64,000 bases of DNA. It comes from Neisseria subflava (GTDB lineage: Bacteria > Pseudomonadota > Gammaproteobacteria > Burkholderiales > Neisseriaceae). The stretch lies in contig NZ_CP039887.1 in the NCBI RefSeq assembly GCF_005221305.1, positions 2,131,660-2,195,659 on the forward strand. The letters run 5' to 3'. The notes below the pieces were generated by a model. That model saw only the letters and a program-made list of their open reading frames with translations, made no database searches and was not told the DNA's origin. A program made the translations under genes and the position numbers. Shown one piece after another: positions 1-7,437 of the stretch; positions within the stretch are counted from its first letter, which is position 1; each line of letters begins with the position of its first letter.

Positions 1-207
1 ATTGCCTTGCAGGATGGGAATGATGGCGGATTGGCGGTTGATGCACAGCATGACCGTCGGCGGCTCGTCGGTAACGGCAGTTACGGCAGTCATGGTAATG
101 CCATAGCGTCCCGCTTCGCCGTCTGTCGTGATGACGTGCACGCCGGCGGCACAGGAGGCCATGGCCTCTCGAAATGGTCTCTTGAGTGTGTGTGTTGAGT
201 CTGTCAT
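1..207 (-). CDS. hpaC: Flavin reductase, HpaC-like (C-terminus outside window)
   Basis: The reverse strand reads from an ATG at 207 and runs off the left edge, giving about 69 codons beginning MTDSTHTLKRPFREAM. The pattern A-G-V-H-V-I-T-T-D-G followed by T-M-T-A-V-T-A-V and P-P-T-V-M-L-C-I-N is the FMN-binding N-terminus of the flavin reductase family to which the reductase of 4-hydroxyphenylacetate 3-monooxygenase belongs. Such enzymes reduce FMN or FAD with NADH to feed a monooxygenase. The start lies 10 bases downstream of the FarR stop on the same strand, so the two are probably co-transcribed, an arrangement also known in meningococci. The family call is firm; the exact partner monooxygenase is not visible. 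Confidence 0.8.
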   Translation of the reverse strand, partial: MTDSTHTLKRPFREAMASCAAGVHVITTDGEAGRYGITMTAVTAVTDEPPTVMLCINRQSAIIPILQGN

Positions 208-217
208 CCGGCTTTCT

Positions 218-655
218 TTATTTTAATGCCTGTTCGATTTTTGCCAGCTCTGCCAAGAGTTCTTTGAGTTGTGCCATTTTTTCTTTGGATAGAACTTTTT
301 CAATCGCATCGTAGCGTTCGTCAACCAATGCGCCGGTGGATTCATAGAGTTTCTCACCTTCGGGCGTCAGTTTCAGGTAAACACGACGTTGGTCGTTGGA
401 AGGCTTCAGGCGGACGGCCAAACCTGCTTTTTCCAAGCGGGTCAGAATGCCGGTCAGGCTGGGGCGAAGGATGCAGGCCTGATTGGCCAAATCTTGAAAG
501 TCGAGTGTGCCGTTTTCCGCTAAGAGCCGGATGATACGCCATTGCTGGTCGGTAATATTGGCTTGGTTCAGAATAGGGCGGAATTGGGTCATCAATGCTT
601 CCCGCGCCTGAATCAGACCGATATTGATAGATGCATGTTTAGATTGGTTGGGCAT
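218..655 (-). CDS. farR: MarR-family regulator FarR/NadR
   Basis: The 145-residue winged-helix protein starts MPNQSKHASINIGLIQAR and matches Neisseria FarR (called NadR in meningococci; an HpaR-type MarR repressor). The winged-helix core lies at about residues 45-105, with the recognition helix in the ACILRPSLTGILTRLEKAG stretch and the wing at NDQRRVYLKLT. I prefer the ATG at 655 to an in-frame one at 685 because a GGAGAC ribosome site sits just before it and the family begins here. In gonococci FarR represses the farAB efflux pump. In meningococci NadR represses nadA and is released by 4-hydroxyphenylacetate, which fits its position beside an HpaC-like reductase. Confidence 0.93.
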   Translation of the reverse strand: MPNQSKHASINIGLIQAREALMTQFRPILNQANITDQQWRIIRLLAENGTLDFQDLANQACILRPSLTGILTRLEKAGLAVRLKPSNDQRRVYLKLTPEGEKLYESTGALVDERYDAIEKVLSKEKMAQLKELLAELAKIEQALK

Positions 656-995
656 TACTAAGTCTCCGGTGTTATCAAAAATCAAACCGTTGAAGCGTGA
701 GGTAGATTGATAAAGGCGAATATTGCTGTTTTAAGTCTGCCGTCGGCAGCCGGGTTTATGGGAACAAAAGCATCACTGCCACAATATTAGATGAAGATCT
801 CTAACAGTTTGTTTTGATAATAATGTTTCCAATTGTTCTTATGGTTATATCTTAGTCTATTTTCTTTATAATCTCAACAAAATCATATGTTATTGGGAAA
901 GAGATAGTTTATTTATTTATGAAATGGAATTGTTTGAATATATTCAGGTGAAATTATTCTTTAGATTCTCAATTTTTAGTGGATTTTCAAAGAAT
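656..995. promoter_or_regulatory. AT-rich intergenic region upstream of farR
   Basis: These 340 bases hold no gene I can support. They separate the farR start from the end of the thioredoxin-like gene and must carry the farR promoter. A hyphenated palindrome CTGCCGTCGGCAG lies at 737-749, about 80 bases upstream of farR, and is a candidate operator or mRNA hairpin. The stretch from about 780 to 1000 is markedly AT-rich with many TTTA/TAAA runs; no Correia element or insertion sequence is recognisable. Confidence 0.35.
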
Positions 996-1505
996 TTAGC
1001 TGAAGATATTTGCCAAGTAAACCCTGATTTTTAAGCCGATAGAACTGGAAAGGCCGGATGTGTGATGAATCATTTTGCCATCTTTTAATATGATAATGGT
1101 TGGGGTGACGGCTATATTCCATTTTTGAGCCATCAGGCCGTCTGAATCATTGAAGTTTGGAAAGGATAGATTGTTTTGTTGCATATGGCGGGCAATGTCC
1201 GCATCGCTTCCGGAGCGCAAGGCTACGCCCAGTGTTGGGATATTGTCTTGGTGCAGCTTTTCTATGGTGGACGATGTGTATGAACAAATATGACACCAGC
1301 TGCCCCAAAAATAAACGATGGCAACCCGATTTTGACTGAAGGATTGAAGGGAAGTGGTTTGCCCATCAGTTAAAGTCAGTGTTTGTGCTGCCGACTGCAA
1401 GGGTTGGTCAGGCTTGCGCACCCAGTCGACAATCAGGGATAAGAAGATGAAGATAATCACAGCCTGAAGCAATGATTTGGCATAGTGGAGCAGGGTTTTC
1501 ATCAT
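996..1505 (-). CDS. Membrane-anchored thioredoxin-like disulfide oxidoreductase
   Basis: The 169-residue protein has one N-terminal membrane segment (about residues 10-28, LLQAVIIFIFLSLIV) and a periplasmic thioredoxin fold. The redox site is F-W-G-S-W-C-H-I-C with cysteines 71 and 74, and the cis-proline loop is V-T-P-T at 133-136. This layout fits the TlpA/ResA/DsbE group or the ScsD-like 'protein disulfide oxidoreductases', which reduce or reshuffle disulfides in periplasmic partners. An alternative start one codon later (1502) is equally possible. It lies downstream of rpsI on the same strand, but a strong terminator (1541-1568) separates them, so it probably has its own promoter. No cytochrome c biogenesis gene is adjacent, so the substrate is unknown. 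Confidence 0.8.
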   Translation of the reverse strand: MMKTLLHYAKSLLQAVIIFIFLSLIVDWVRKPDQPLQSAAQTLTLTDGQTTSLQSFSQNRVAIVYFWGSWCHICSYTSSTIEKLHQDNIPTLGVALRSGSDADIARHMQQNNLSFPNFNDSDGLMAQKWNIAVTPTIIILKDGKMIHHTSGLSSSIGLKIRVYLANIFS

Positions 1506-1540
1506 ATATTGCGGGGTATTGGATTATTGTTTTATAAATG

Positions 1541-1568
1541 AAAAAAGCCTTGCAGAGCAAGGCTTTTT
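1541..1568 (-). terminator. Terminator of rplM-rpsI
   Basis: AAAAAAGCCTTGC AGAGCAAGGCTTTTTT is a strong stem-loop with T-runs on both sides, 20 bases past the rpsI stop. Reading minus, it ends the rplM-rpsI transcript. Confidence 0.9.
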
Positions 1569-1588
1569 GATTCGATTCTGAAAACGTA

Positions 1589-1981
1589 TTAACGTTTGGA
1601 GAATTGTTTTGCACGACGTGCTTTGCGCAAACCAGGTTTTTTACGTTCAACTTCACGAGCATCGCGAGTAACGAAGCCTGCTTGAGACAGAGCTGGTTTC
1701 AGGGTTGCGTCGAAGTCGATCAGGGCGCGGGTGATGCCGTGACGGATAGCGCCGGATTGACCGGTTTCGCCACCACCGGTTACGTTAACTTTGATGTCGA
1801 AAGATTCGGCATTTTCAGTCAGAACCAGAGGTTGACGTACAACCATGCGGCTGGTTTCACGTGCGAAGAATTCGTCAACGGGACGGCCGTTTACGATGAT
1901 TTGGCCGGTACCTTTAGTCAAGAATACACGAGCCACTGAACTTTTGCGGCGGCCTGTGCCGTAGTAGTATTTACCGTTCAT
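1589..1981 (-). CDS. rpsI: 30S ribosomal protein S9
   Basis: This 130-residue protein begins MNGKYYYGTGRRKSSVARV and ends in the basic tail KARRAKQFSKR, both hallmarks of bacterial S9. The C-terminal lysine-arginine tail reaches the P-site tRNA in the 30S subunit. Length is normal for the family. It follows rplM after 12 bases, forming the conserved L13-S9 operon, and ends at a strong terminator. Confidence 0.98.
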   Translation of the reverse strand: MNGKYYYGTGRRKSSVARVFLTKGTGQIIVNGRPVDEFFARETSRMVVRQPLVLTENAESFDIKVNVTGGGETGQSGAIRHGITRALIDFDATLKPALSQAGFVTRDAREVERKKPGLRKARRAKQFSKR

Positions 1982-1993
1982 GTCGTGTCCTTA

Positions 1994-2425
1994 TTATTTC
2001 AGTTCCAAAACTTTAGGTTGTTGTGCAGCGTGACCGTGTTCGGCGCCGGCGTACACTTTCAGTTTTTTGATCATGGCGTAGCCCAGAGGACCTTTAGGCA
2101 ACATGCCTTTTACGGCTTGTTCCAAAGCGCGGCCTGGGAATTGCTCTTGCATTTCGCGGAAAGTACGCTCGTAGATGCCGCCTGGGAAACCAGAGTGACG
2201 GAAGTATTTTTTGTCTTCGAATTTAGCACCGGTCACGCGCAGTTTGTCTGCGTTGATGACGATGATGTAATCGCCGGTATCAACGTGAGGGGTGTATTCG
2301 GGTTTGTGTTTGCCGCGCAGACGGTGTGCGACTTCGGCTGCGACACGACCCAGAACTTTGTCTTCTGCGTCAATGACGAACCATTCGCGCTTCACCTCGT
2401 GGGGTTTTGCAGAGAAGGTTTTCAT
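1994..2425 (-). CDS. rplM: 50S ribosomal protein L13
   Basis: The 143-residue protein begins MKTFSAKPHEVKREWFVIDA and contains the L13 signature region around GYAMIKKLKVYAG near the C-terminus. L13 is an early-assembling 50S protein bound to 23S rRNA. It is the first gene of the L13-S9 operon and is preceded by a clear sigma70 promoter (2459-2487). Length and order match other Neisseria. Confidence 0.98.
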   Translation of the reverse strand: MKTFSAKPHEVKREWFVIDAEDKVLGRVAAEVAHRLRGKHKPEYTPHVDTGDYIIVINADKLRVTGAKFEDKKYFRHSGFPGGIYERTFREMQEQFPGRALEQAVKGMLPKGPLGYAMIKKLKVYAGAEHGHAAQQPKVLELK

Positions 2426-2458
2426 GGTTGGAATCCAGATATATATAGAAAGTTATGG

Positions 2459-2487
2459 ATTTTAAAGAGGAGATTGGCTTTTGTCAA
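2459..2487 (-). promoter_or_regulatory. Sigma70 promoter of rplM-rpsI
   Basis: On the minus strand a perfect TTGACA (2482-2487) is followed after exactly 17 bases by TAAAAT (2459-2464), about 34 bases upstream of the rplM start codon. This is a near-consensus housekeeping promoter. Confidence 0.8.
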
Positions 2488-2574
2488 TCTTAATTGAGTG
2501 TGTTTGATGCATGAATATGCGGTTTTTTCAGACGGCCGGAAATCTTTACGAAAGTCTTTACTTAGAAAGGGAAA

Positions 2575-2596
2575 AGCCACACCTGTCGGTATGGCT
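2575..2596 (-). terminator. Stem-loop downstream of 6S RNA
   Basis: AGCCACACC-TGTC-GGTATGGCT. Read as minus-strand RNA all nine base pairs form (one is U-G) and are followed by UUUU. Read as plus-strand RNA the same position is a C-A mismatch. The stem therefore favours termination of the minus-strand 6S RNA. Confidence 0.65.
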
Positions 2597-2601
2597 TTTT
2601 T

Positions 2602-2783
2602 AGGGAATCCCCACGAGTGCCGTTTAGGCTGAATCCGCTTGAACCTTGCTGACAAGGCGGTCACCTCGGGTAGTTTCGGGTGCGTCCGATAAACGGACAC
2701 TCGCGCCCACTACAGCTCCCGGCAACCTAAAGCGAACTTATTGGTTCAAAGGAATATATGCCTTCGCGAACACCGCAGGGAAA
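2602..2783 (-). ncRNA. ssrS: 6S RNA
   Basis: The reverse strand between zapA and rplM shows the conserved 6S RNA architecture. A 5' arm (CCCTGCGGTGTTCGCG) can pair with a 3' arm (CGGCACTCGTGGGGATTCC). The inner 5' box TTTGAACCA and the 3' box CAAGGTTCAAGCGG surround an open bubble, and the run ends in GGGGATTCC as many proteobacterial 6S RNAs do. 6S RNA mimics an open promoter, binds sigma70-RNA polymerase and dampens transcription in stationary phase. Placement next to zapA is the usual one in proteobacteria. Ends are estimated from the pairing and may be off by several bases. No gene of the ygfA/fau type follows here. Confidence 0.85.
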
Positions 2784-2793
2784 AGGGGAAAAA

Positions 2794-3096
2794 TCAGTTT
2801 TGCTCCAAGCGCGCCAGTGCTTTTTGGCACGCGTTGTTCATGTCGGTTATTCTACGCTCAAATTCACCGATTGCCAAATCGTCGTTGAAGGTGGTTTTCA
2901 AGAGGTCGTGTACGACGTTGAGGGCTGCCATGACGACGATTTTGTCCGTGCCGACGATGCGGCCGCTTTCTTTAATTGCGTCGCTTTTTTTGTTGAGCAT
3001 TTCAACGGCTTGCAGGAGGGTGGCTTTTTCTTCACTCGGCGTGTTGATGGTGAAGTTGACATTCATGATGTCGAGATTGACTTGTTCGATACTCAC
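2794..3096 (-). CDS. zapA: Cell division protein ZapA
   Basis: The 100-residue protein begins MSIEQVNLDIMNVNFTINTP and contains the ZapA core with A-V-E-M-L-N-K-K and the later V-M-A-A-L-N-V-V-H-D-L, followed by a C-terminal coiled coil. ZapA binds and bundles FtsZ filaments at the septum. It sits 11 bases after the ZapB-like gene and immediately upstream of 6S RNA, a typical zapA-ssrS pairing. Length agrees with the family. Confidence 0.93.
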   Translation of the reverse strand: MSIEQVNLDIMNVNFTINTPSEEKATLLQAVEMLNKKSDAIKESGRIVGTDKIVVMAALNVVHDLLKTTFNDDLAIGEFERRITDMNNACQKALARLEQN

Positions 3097-3107
3097 GGGG
3101 CGTCCTT

Positions 3108-3431
3108 TTATTGTTGTGTTTCTTGGGGCAATCGGGCAATGAGGCTGCGGATTTGGTCTACACTTTGGGCCAGCGCGTTGCGGTAGTTTTCTTTTTCGGC
3201 AGTCAGGTTGTCAATTTTGCTTTGCAGGTCTTCTTTGAGTTTGCCGACTTGAACCAGCAATGCTTCGCTGAGTTCGTCAATGGCCGCGTCGTGTTGGTGT
3301 TTTTGTTGCTCTTGCTCGAGTTTGAGTCTGTCGATTTCTTCGTTGAGACGGCGGTTTTCTGAAACCAGCGTTTCAAATTTTTGGACAAGTTGGTAAACGT
3401 TGATTTCCAGATTGTTCAGTGATTGGTTCAT
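3108..3431 (-). CDS. ZapB-like coiled-coil division protein
   Basis: This 107-residue protein starts at the ATG at 3431 (MNQSLNNLEINVYQLVQKF) rather than at an upstream in-frame ATG at 3464, because conserved-looking coiled coil begins here. Almost the whole chain is heptad-like and rich in E, K, L and Q (residues about 10-90). It resembles the short ZapB/TIGR02449-type proteins usually found just upstream of zapA. In E. coli ZapB links the Z-ring to the chromosome terminus; the same role here is inferred only from context and coiled-coil character. Its stop is 11 bases from the zapA start. Confidence 0.75.
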   Translation of the reverse strand: MNQSLNNLEINVYQLVQKFETLVSENRRLNEEIDRLKLEQEQQKHQHDAAIDELSEALLVQVGKLKEDLQSKIDNLTAEKENYRNALAQSVDQIRSLIARLPQETQQ

Positions 3432-3440
3432 GTGTTTCCC

Positions 3441-3486
3441 TTCAGACGGCCTTATGGCCGTCATATTGTGCGCTAGGCCGTCTGAA
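3441..3486. terminator. Uptake-sequence pair after gpsA
   Basis: TTCAGACGGCCT and AGGCCGTCTGAA face each other across a 22-base loop, forming a 12-bp stem between gpsA and the zapB-like gene. It carries two uptake sequences and may terminate gpsA transcription. Confidence 0.6.
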
Positions 3487-3505
3487 CGGCAGTCGGCGCG
3501 ACCGT

Positions 3506-4495
3506 TTATTCGAAGCGCGCGCTTCGTTCCATCAGTCGTTCAACGACTTGCTGCGGGGTCATTTCTTTGCGGATGAGTTGCAGCAAGGTTTGGGTGATGG
3601 GCATATCGATTTGGTATTTGGCGGCGGTGTTGAAGACTTCTTCAATGGTGCTGACACCTTCGGAGACGTGGCCGATTTCGACAAGCACTTGATGCAACTC
3701 TTTGCCTTCTGCGAGACCGAGGCCGACACGGCGGTTGCGCGAGAGTGCGCCGGTACAGGTCAGGATAAGGTCGCCGATGCCTGCCAAGCCCATCATGGTT
3801 TTGGGTTGTGCGCCCATGGCGATGGCAAGGCGGGTGATTTCTGCAAGGCCGCGTGTTACTAAGGCAGCGCGTGCATTGAGGCCATATTCGAGGCCGTCTG
3901 AAAGGCCGGTGGCAATCGCCATGACGTTTTTAACGGCACCGCCCACAGCGACGCCGATGACGTCGGTGCTGCCGTACAGACGCATCACGTTGGTGTTTAG
4001 TTGGGCAGTGGTTTCCTCCACCCAGTCTTTGTTTTCGGAAGCAAGCACGACGGCGCAAGGCAGTTGGGCTGCAAGTTCTTGGGCAAAGCTCGGACCTGAG
4101 AGAACGCCGATTTTTTTATTGTTAGGCAGGACTTCTTTCAGTACTTGGAAAGTCAGAAGGCCGGTATCTTGTTCAAAACCTTTGCAGGCGGCGAGAACGG
4201 GAATATCGGCAGCGTTATGCTGTTTGAGCAGCTCGGCGCTGCTTCTGAGGCCGGCTACGGAGGTAACGATCAGAGCAAGTTGGCTGTCTTTCAGCGCTTC
4301 GCCCAAATCGGCGTGAACGGTCAGGGACTCAGGGAAAGGGAAGCCGGGCAGGCCGCGTTTGTTTTCGCGATCTGCTTGCAGGGCGCGGATTTGGTCGGGA
4401 TTGCGTGTCCAAAGGGCAACTTCATTGTTGTGGTGCGCAAAGTGCAACGCGAGAGCTGTACCCCACGAACCTGCGCCGATGACGGTAATTTTCAT
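3506..4495 (-). CDS. gpsA: NAD(P)-dependent glycerol-3-phosphate dehydrogenase
   Basis: The 329-residue enzyme starts MKITVIGAGSWGTALALHF with the Rossmann GxGxxG motif at residues 7-12. The start at 4495 is chosen over 4552 because it has a GGAAGAGAA ribosome site and places the Rossmann strand at the N-terminus. GpsA reduces dihydroxyacetone phosphate to sn-glycerol-3-phosphate, the backbone of phospholipids. The substrate-binding blocks A-C-K-G-F-E and the G-L-N-A-R-A-A-L-V-T-R-G helix are present. It is the gene immediately downstream of the polysaccharide locus, separated by an uptake-sequence terminator, and belongs to the conserved chromosomal backbone. Confidence 0.97.
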   Translation of the reverse strand: MKITVIGAGSWGTALALHFAHHNNEVALWTRNPDQIRALQADRENKRGLPGFPFPESLTVHADLGEALKDSQLALIVTSVAGLRSSAELLKQHNAADIPVLAACKGFEQDTGLLTFQVLKEVLPNNKKIGVLSGPSFAQELAAQLPCAVVLASENKDWVEETTAQLNTNVMRLYGSTDVIGVAVGGAVKNVMAIATGLSDGLEYGLNARAALVTRGLAEITRLAIAMGAQPKTMMGLAGIGDLILTCTGALSRNRRVGLGLAEGKELHQVLVEIGHVSEGVSTIEEVFNTAAKYQIDMPITQTLLQLIRKEMTPQQVVERLMERSARFE

Positions 4496-4596
4496 GTTTC
4501 TCTTCCATATGGGAACGGGGTTTACTTTAAAACAAACGGCTTTGGGGTGCAAGGGCAGCGTTTGTGAAAAATATTTTGTGCCGTTTAAAAAGCCTT

Positions 4597-4622
4597 AGGC
4601 CGTCTGAAAGTTCAGACGGCCT
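4597..4622. terminator. Uptake-sequence terminator after wzc
   Basis: AGGCCGTCTGAA-AG-TTCAGACGGCCT is a near-perfect inverted pair of uptake sequences 9 bases past the wzc stop; it closes the polysaccharide locus on the minus strand. Confidence 0.8.
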
Positions 4623-4630
4623 GCTTCGGT

Positions 4631-6790
4631 TTATGATTTATTGTTACCGGAATGGTAGGCATCGTAGGCGTAGTAGTCGTAGCTGTTGTTGGCTTCGCGC
4701 TTCATGCCGTTGAGAACGACACCTTTGATGTTGATGTGGTTTTGTTTGAGGCGTTCGACGCTGGCCTCAAGCTCTCGTGCACGCGTGTGTGCATAACGGC
4801 TGATCATCAGGACGGTGCCTGCATGTTGGCCGATGATGACGGCGTCGGTAACGGCCAATACGGGCGGCGTGTCCAAGATGACGTAGTCGTAGCGTTGGCT
4901 AGCGTTGGCAAGCAACTCGTTGAAACGGTTGTCCATCAAAAGCTCAGACGGATTGCTAGGATAGTTGCCGCTGCTGATGAGGTGGAGGTTTTCAATGCCG
5001 GTCTCTTGTACGGCTTTGGCTGGAGCCGCTTTGCTGTTTAGGATGTCAGACAAGCCGAACTCGGGGGTAAGGCCGAAGAGTCGGTCAAGGTAGCCTTTGC
5101 GCATATCGGTATCGATAAGCAGAACGCGTTTGCCTGACTGCGCCATTACGGTGGCAAGGTTGGCGGAGATAAAGGATTTACCTGCTTCAGGCGCGGCACC
5201 GGTAATCATGAGGACGTTGTTAGGCGCGTCCAGCATGGAGAAGTAGATATTGGTGCGCAGGGCGCGGATGGCTTCGACGGCCGTGTCGGTACGGTCTTCG
5301 CTGGCCAGCAGATAGTTGGAACGGCCGCCGGTTTTCTTGAATTTGCTTTTGAAGAAGTCGCGTTTTTGCTGGGTTTTGGAGTGTGGAACAAGAGCGACGA
5401 CTTCCAAATTGAGGTTTTCGATTTCTTCGGACGAAGTAATGCCGTTTTTCATACGGTTGCGAATCATCAGCCACAAAGTGGTCAATGAGCCTGCGGCAAG
5501 TGCGCTCAGGAGTGTGATGACGGCTTTGCGCGGAGCAACTGGGTTTTCAGGGACATAGGCATAATCGACGATGCGGACATTACCTTGCGCACTGGCTTTC
5601 ATAATGTTGAGTTCTTGTTGTTTGCTCAACAGTTGGACGTAGGTTGCTTGGTTAGTTTCTACGTCGCGGGTCAGGCGGATAACTTCTTGTTGGGTATTCG
5701 GCAACTCGGCGATTTGTTGGTTGATTTTGTTTTTAGCGCGCTCGAGGACGGCAAGTTTGTCCAATACGGCTTTATAGGAAGGGTGTTCCGGCGTGTACAG
5801 CTCGGCCAAACCTGCTTCTTCGGTTTTGAGCAGGGTGATTTGGGTTTCGATGCCGGTCAGGCTTTCCAATGCGCCTTTGGACTCGAGCGGAATGTCGAGG
5901 GAGCCTGATTGTTGGCGGTAGGCATTGAGTTTGTTTTCAGCGTCTTGCAAGGTTTCTTTCAAGCGTGGCAATTCTTCGCTGATGAAGGCCAAACCGCTGG
6001 ATGCAACTTGGACGTCGCGTTCGCGGTTTTGCGCAACGTAGTTGTCGGCAATGCTGTTGAGGATGACACTGGTACGTTTAGGGTCAGTGCCGGTAAAGGT
6101 AAGGTTGATGATGGGGCTGGTTTTACCTTTGCTGATGACCGCCAGTTTGTTTTGGATGTTTTCGATGGCGCTGATGCGCGAGAACTTGGTCAACGCAAAT
6201 TCTTGACCCGGATTGGCTAAGATTTGATCGATTTTGAGGGTGGTTTGATTGTTGATTTTCAGAGGTACGCCGACCTTGCCTTCTACAACGCGTTTGTCAG
6301 GCAGGGTAAGGGTATAGGCTTTGTTGCTCTTGGCGGTCAGCGTGAAGGTTTTGTTGAACCATTCGTCTTGTACGGTAAAGCTGCCGACGGTCAGTTTGGG
6401 ATCGGGGTCGCCGCTGACGTTGTGCATCAGGCTGCCGATAACGGGTGTATATTTGGCTTTGACTTCTTGGTCAAGCTGAAGGTCGTCAACGGTTTTACCC
6501 AGTACCAAGCGTGATTGAACCAGCTCGACTTCTGCTTCAGACGGCGTGGTTTGGTTGTTGAAGATGCTGTTGATTTCGGTCAGGATTTGGTTTTGTCGCG
6601 TTTCAATTTCCAGCATGGCGTCGGCACGGTATTGCGGAGTGGATGCCAGGCTGAAGGCTGCGCCAAGAATGCCGCCTGCAAGCAGGGCGGCGAGGATTTT
6701 GTATTTATTTGTCCAAATTACGCGCAGCTGTTGGCCGAAGTCGATTTCGTCGTTGTCTGCGCTGTAAGGTGTGTAGGTCGTTTTTTTCAT
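4631..6790 (-). CDS. wzc: Wzc-type chain-length regulator and tyrosine autokinase
   Basis: The 719-residue protein has the full Wzc layout. A first membrane helix lies at about 31-50, followed by a large periplasmic Wzz domain with coiled coil (about 260-400). A proline-rich P-E-N-P-V-A-P precedes the second membrane helix (422-443), and a cytoplasmic BY-kinase domain follows. Walker A is GAAPEAGKS at 531-539, Walker A' is VLLIDTDMR at 556-564 and Walker B is VILDTPP at 637-643. The C-terminal tail carries a tyrosine cluster (Y704, 706, 707, 709, 712) for autophosphorylation. Wzc controls polymer length and export with Wza, and is dephosphorylated by Wzb. It is the last gene of the wza-wzb-wzc block. 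Confidence 0.93.
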   Translation of the reverse strand: MKKTTYTPYSADNDEIDFGQQLRVIWTNKYKILAALLAGGILGAAFSLASTPQYRADAMLEIETRQNQILTEINSIFNNQTTPSEAEVELVQSRLVLGKTVDDLQLDQEVKAKYTPVIGSLMHNVSGDPDPKLTVGSFTVQDEWFNKTFTLTAKSNKAYTLTLPDKRVVEGKVGVPLKINNQTTLKIDQILANPGQEFALTKFSRISAIENIQNKLAVISKGKTSPIINLTFTGTDPKRTSVILNSIADNYVAQNRERDVQVASSGLAFISEELPRLKETLQDAENKLNAYRQQSGSLDIPLESKGALESLTGIETQITLLKTEEAGLAELYTPEHPSYKAVLDKLAVLERAKNKINQQIAELPNTQQEVIRLTRDVETNQATYVQLLSKQQELNIMKASAQGNVRIVDYAYVPENPVAPRKAVITLLSALAAGSLTTLWLMIRNRMKNGITSSEEIENLNLEVVALVPHSKTQQKRDFFKSKFKKTGGRSNYLLASEDRTDTAVEAIRALRTNIYFSMLDAPNNVLMITGAAPEAGKSFISANLATVMAQSGKRVLLIDTDMRKGYLDRLFGLTPEFGLSDILNSKAAPAKAVQETGIENLHLISSGNYPSNPSELLMDNRFNELLANASQRYDYVILDTPPVLAVTDAVIIGQHAGTVLMISRYAHTRARELEASVERLKQNHINIKGVVLNGMKREANNSYDYYAYDAYHSGNNKS

Positions 6791-6816
6791 TGCTTGCTTT
6801 CTTGTTCATGCCGGTT

Positions 6817-7266
6817 TTATACCGGTTGAGTTTTTCCGTTTAGTTTGGTTTTCCAAGTGTCTGCGGCAGCATTGAGCTGTTCAAAAACGGCTTCAAACAT
6901 TTCGCTGCTTTGTTTGTATGGGTCAGGTATGGTTTTTTTAGGCAACCATTGGGCAAACAGCATGGTTTTGCTGCGTGCCGGCGGATGGATGTCGGCCACC
7001 ATATCGATTTGACTGGGCTCCATGACGAGAATCAAATCGGCCTGTTCGCACATCAGGGCGGTCAGTTGGCGTGGCGTATGGCCTGCAACGATGACGCCGT
7101 GTTTGAGTGCGGTTTTAATGGCCTGGAAATCGGCATCCTTACCTGCCAGTGCTTTTATGCCGGCGCTGCTGATTTGATGGCCGGGTAGTTTTTTCTGCAT
7201 GATCCGCTCTGCAGTGGGGGAGCGGCAGATGTTGCCTAGGCAGACGATGAGTATGTTGTGGTACAT
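6817..7266 (-). CDS. wzb: Low-molecular-weight protein tyrosine phosphatase (Wzb)
   Basis: The 149-residue protein opens MYHNILIVCLGNICRSPTAE, carrying the CX5R P-loop with nucleophile Cys9 and Arg15, and it has the acid loop D-P-Y (in I-P-D-P-Y-K). This is the LMW-PTP signature. Lying between wza and wzc it is expected to dephosphorylate the Wzc tyrosine tail, allowing cycles of polymer assembly. Its stop is 26 bases upstream of the wzc start. Length is normal for Wzb. Confidence 0.92.
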   Translation of the reverse strand: MYHNILIVCLGNICRSPTAERIMQKKLPGHQISSAGIKALAGKDADFQAIKTALKHGVIVAGHTPRQLTALMCEQADLILVMEPSQIDMVADIHPPARSKTMLFAQWLPKKTIPDPYKQSSEMFEAVFEQLNAAADTWKTKLNGKTQPV

Positions 7267-7398
7267 GATATTGTTTTCGGTTTATGGTCTGAAAGAAACG
7301 TGAGTCAGACTATAAGATACTGCTTTTCCGTTTGTGCGGTGTGTACGGCTTTTGTATGCCGTTTATGTAATTAGCTTGGATTGTGCGTGATTTTGTAT

Positions 7399-7428
7399 CC
7401 TGCTGTCAAACAAGGGTCTGACAGCAGG
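7399..7428 (-). terminator. Stem-loop between wza and wzb
   Basis: CCTGCTGTCA...TGACAGCAGG forms a perfect 10-bp stem with a 10-base loop 9 bases after the wza stop. No T-run follows, so it is more likely an mRNA stability or attenuation element than a complete terminator. The rest of the 171-base wza-wzb gap holds nothing else recognisable. Confidence 0.5.
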
Positions 7429-7437
7429 AACCACTGT

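Noticed and set aside
686..995. Possible Correia-type repeat (TTTTTAGTGGATTTTC near 975)
   Set aside because: Only a few bases resemble the element end; no second inverted end is found.
2646..2888. Small protein-coding frames across the zapA-rplM gap
   Set aside because: The conserved structure is that of 6S RNA; the frames have no ribosome site or family resemblance.
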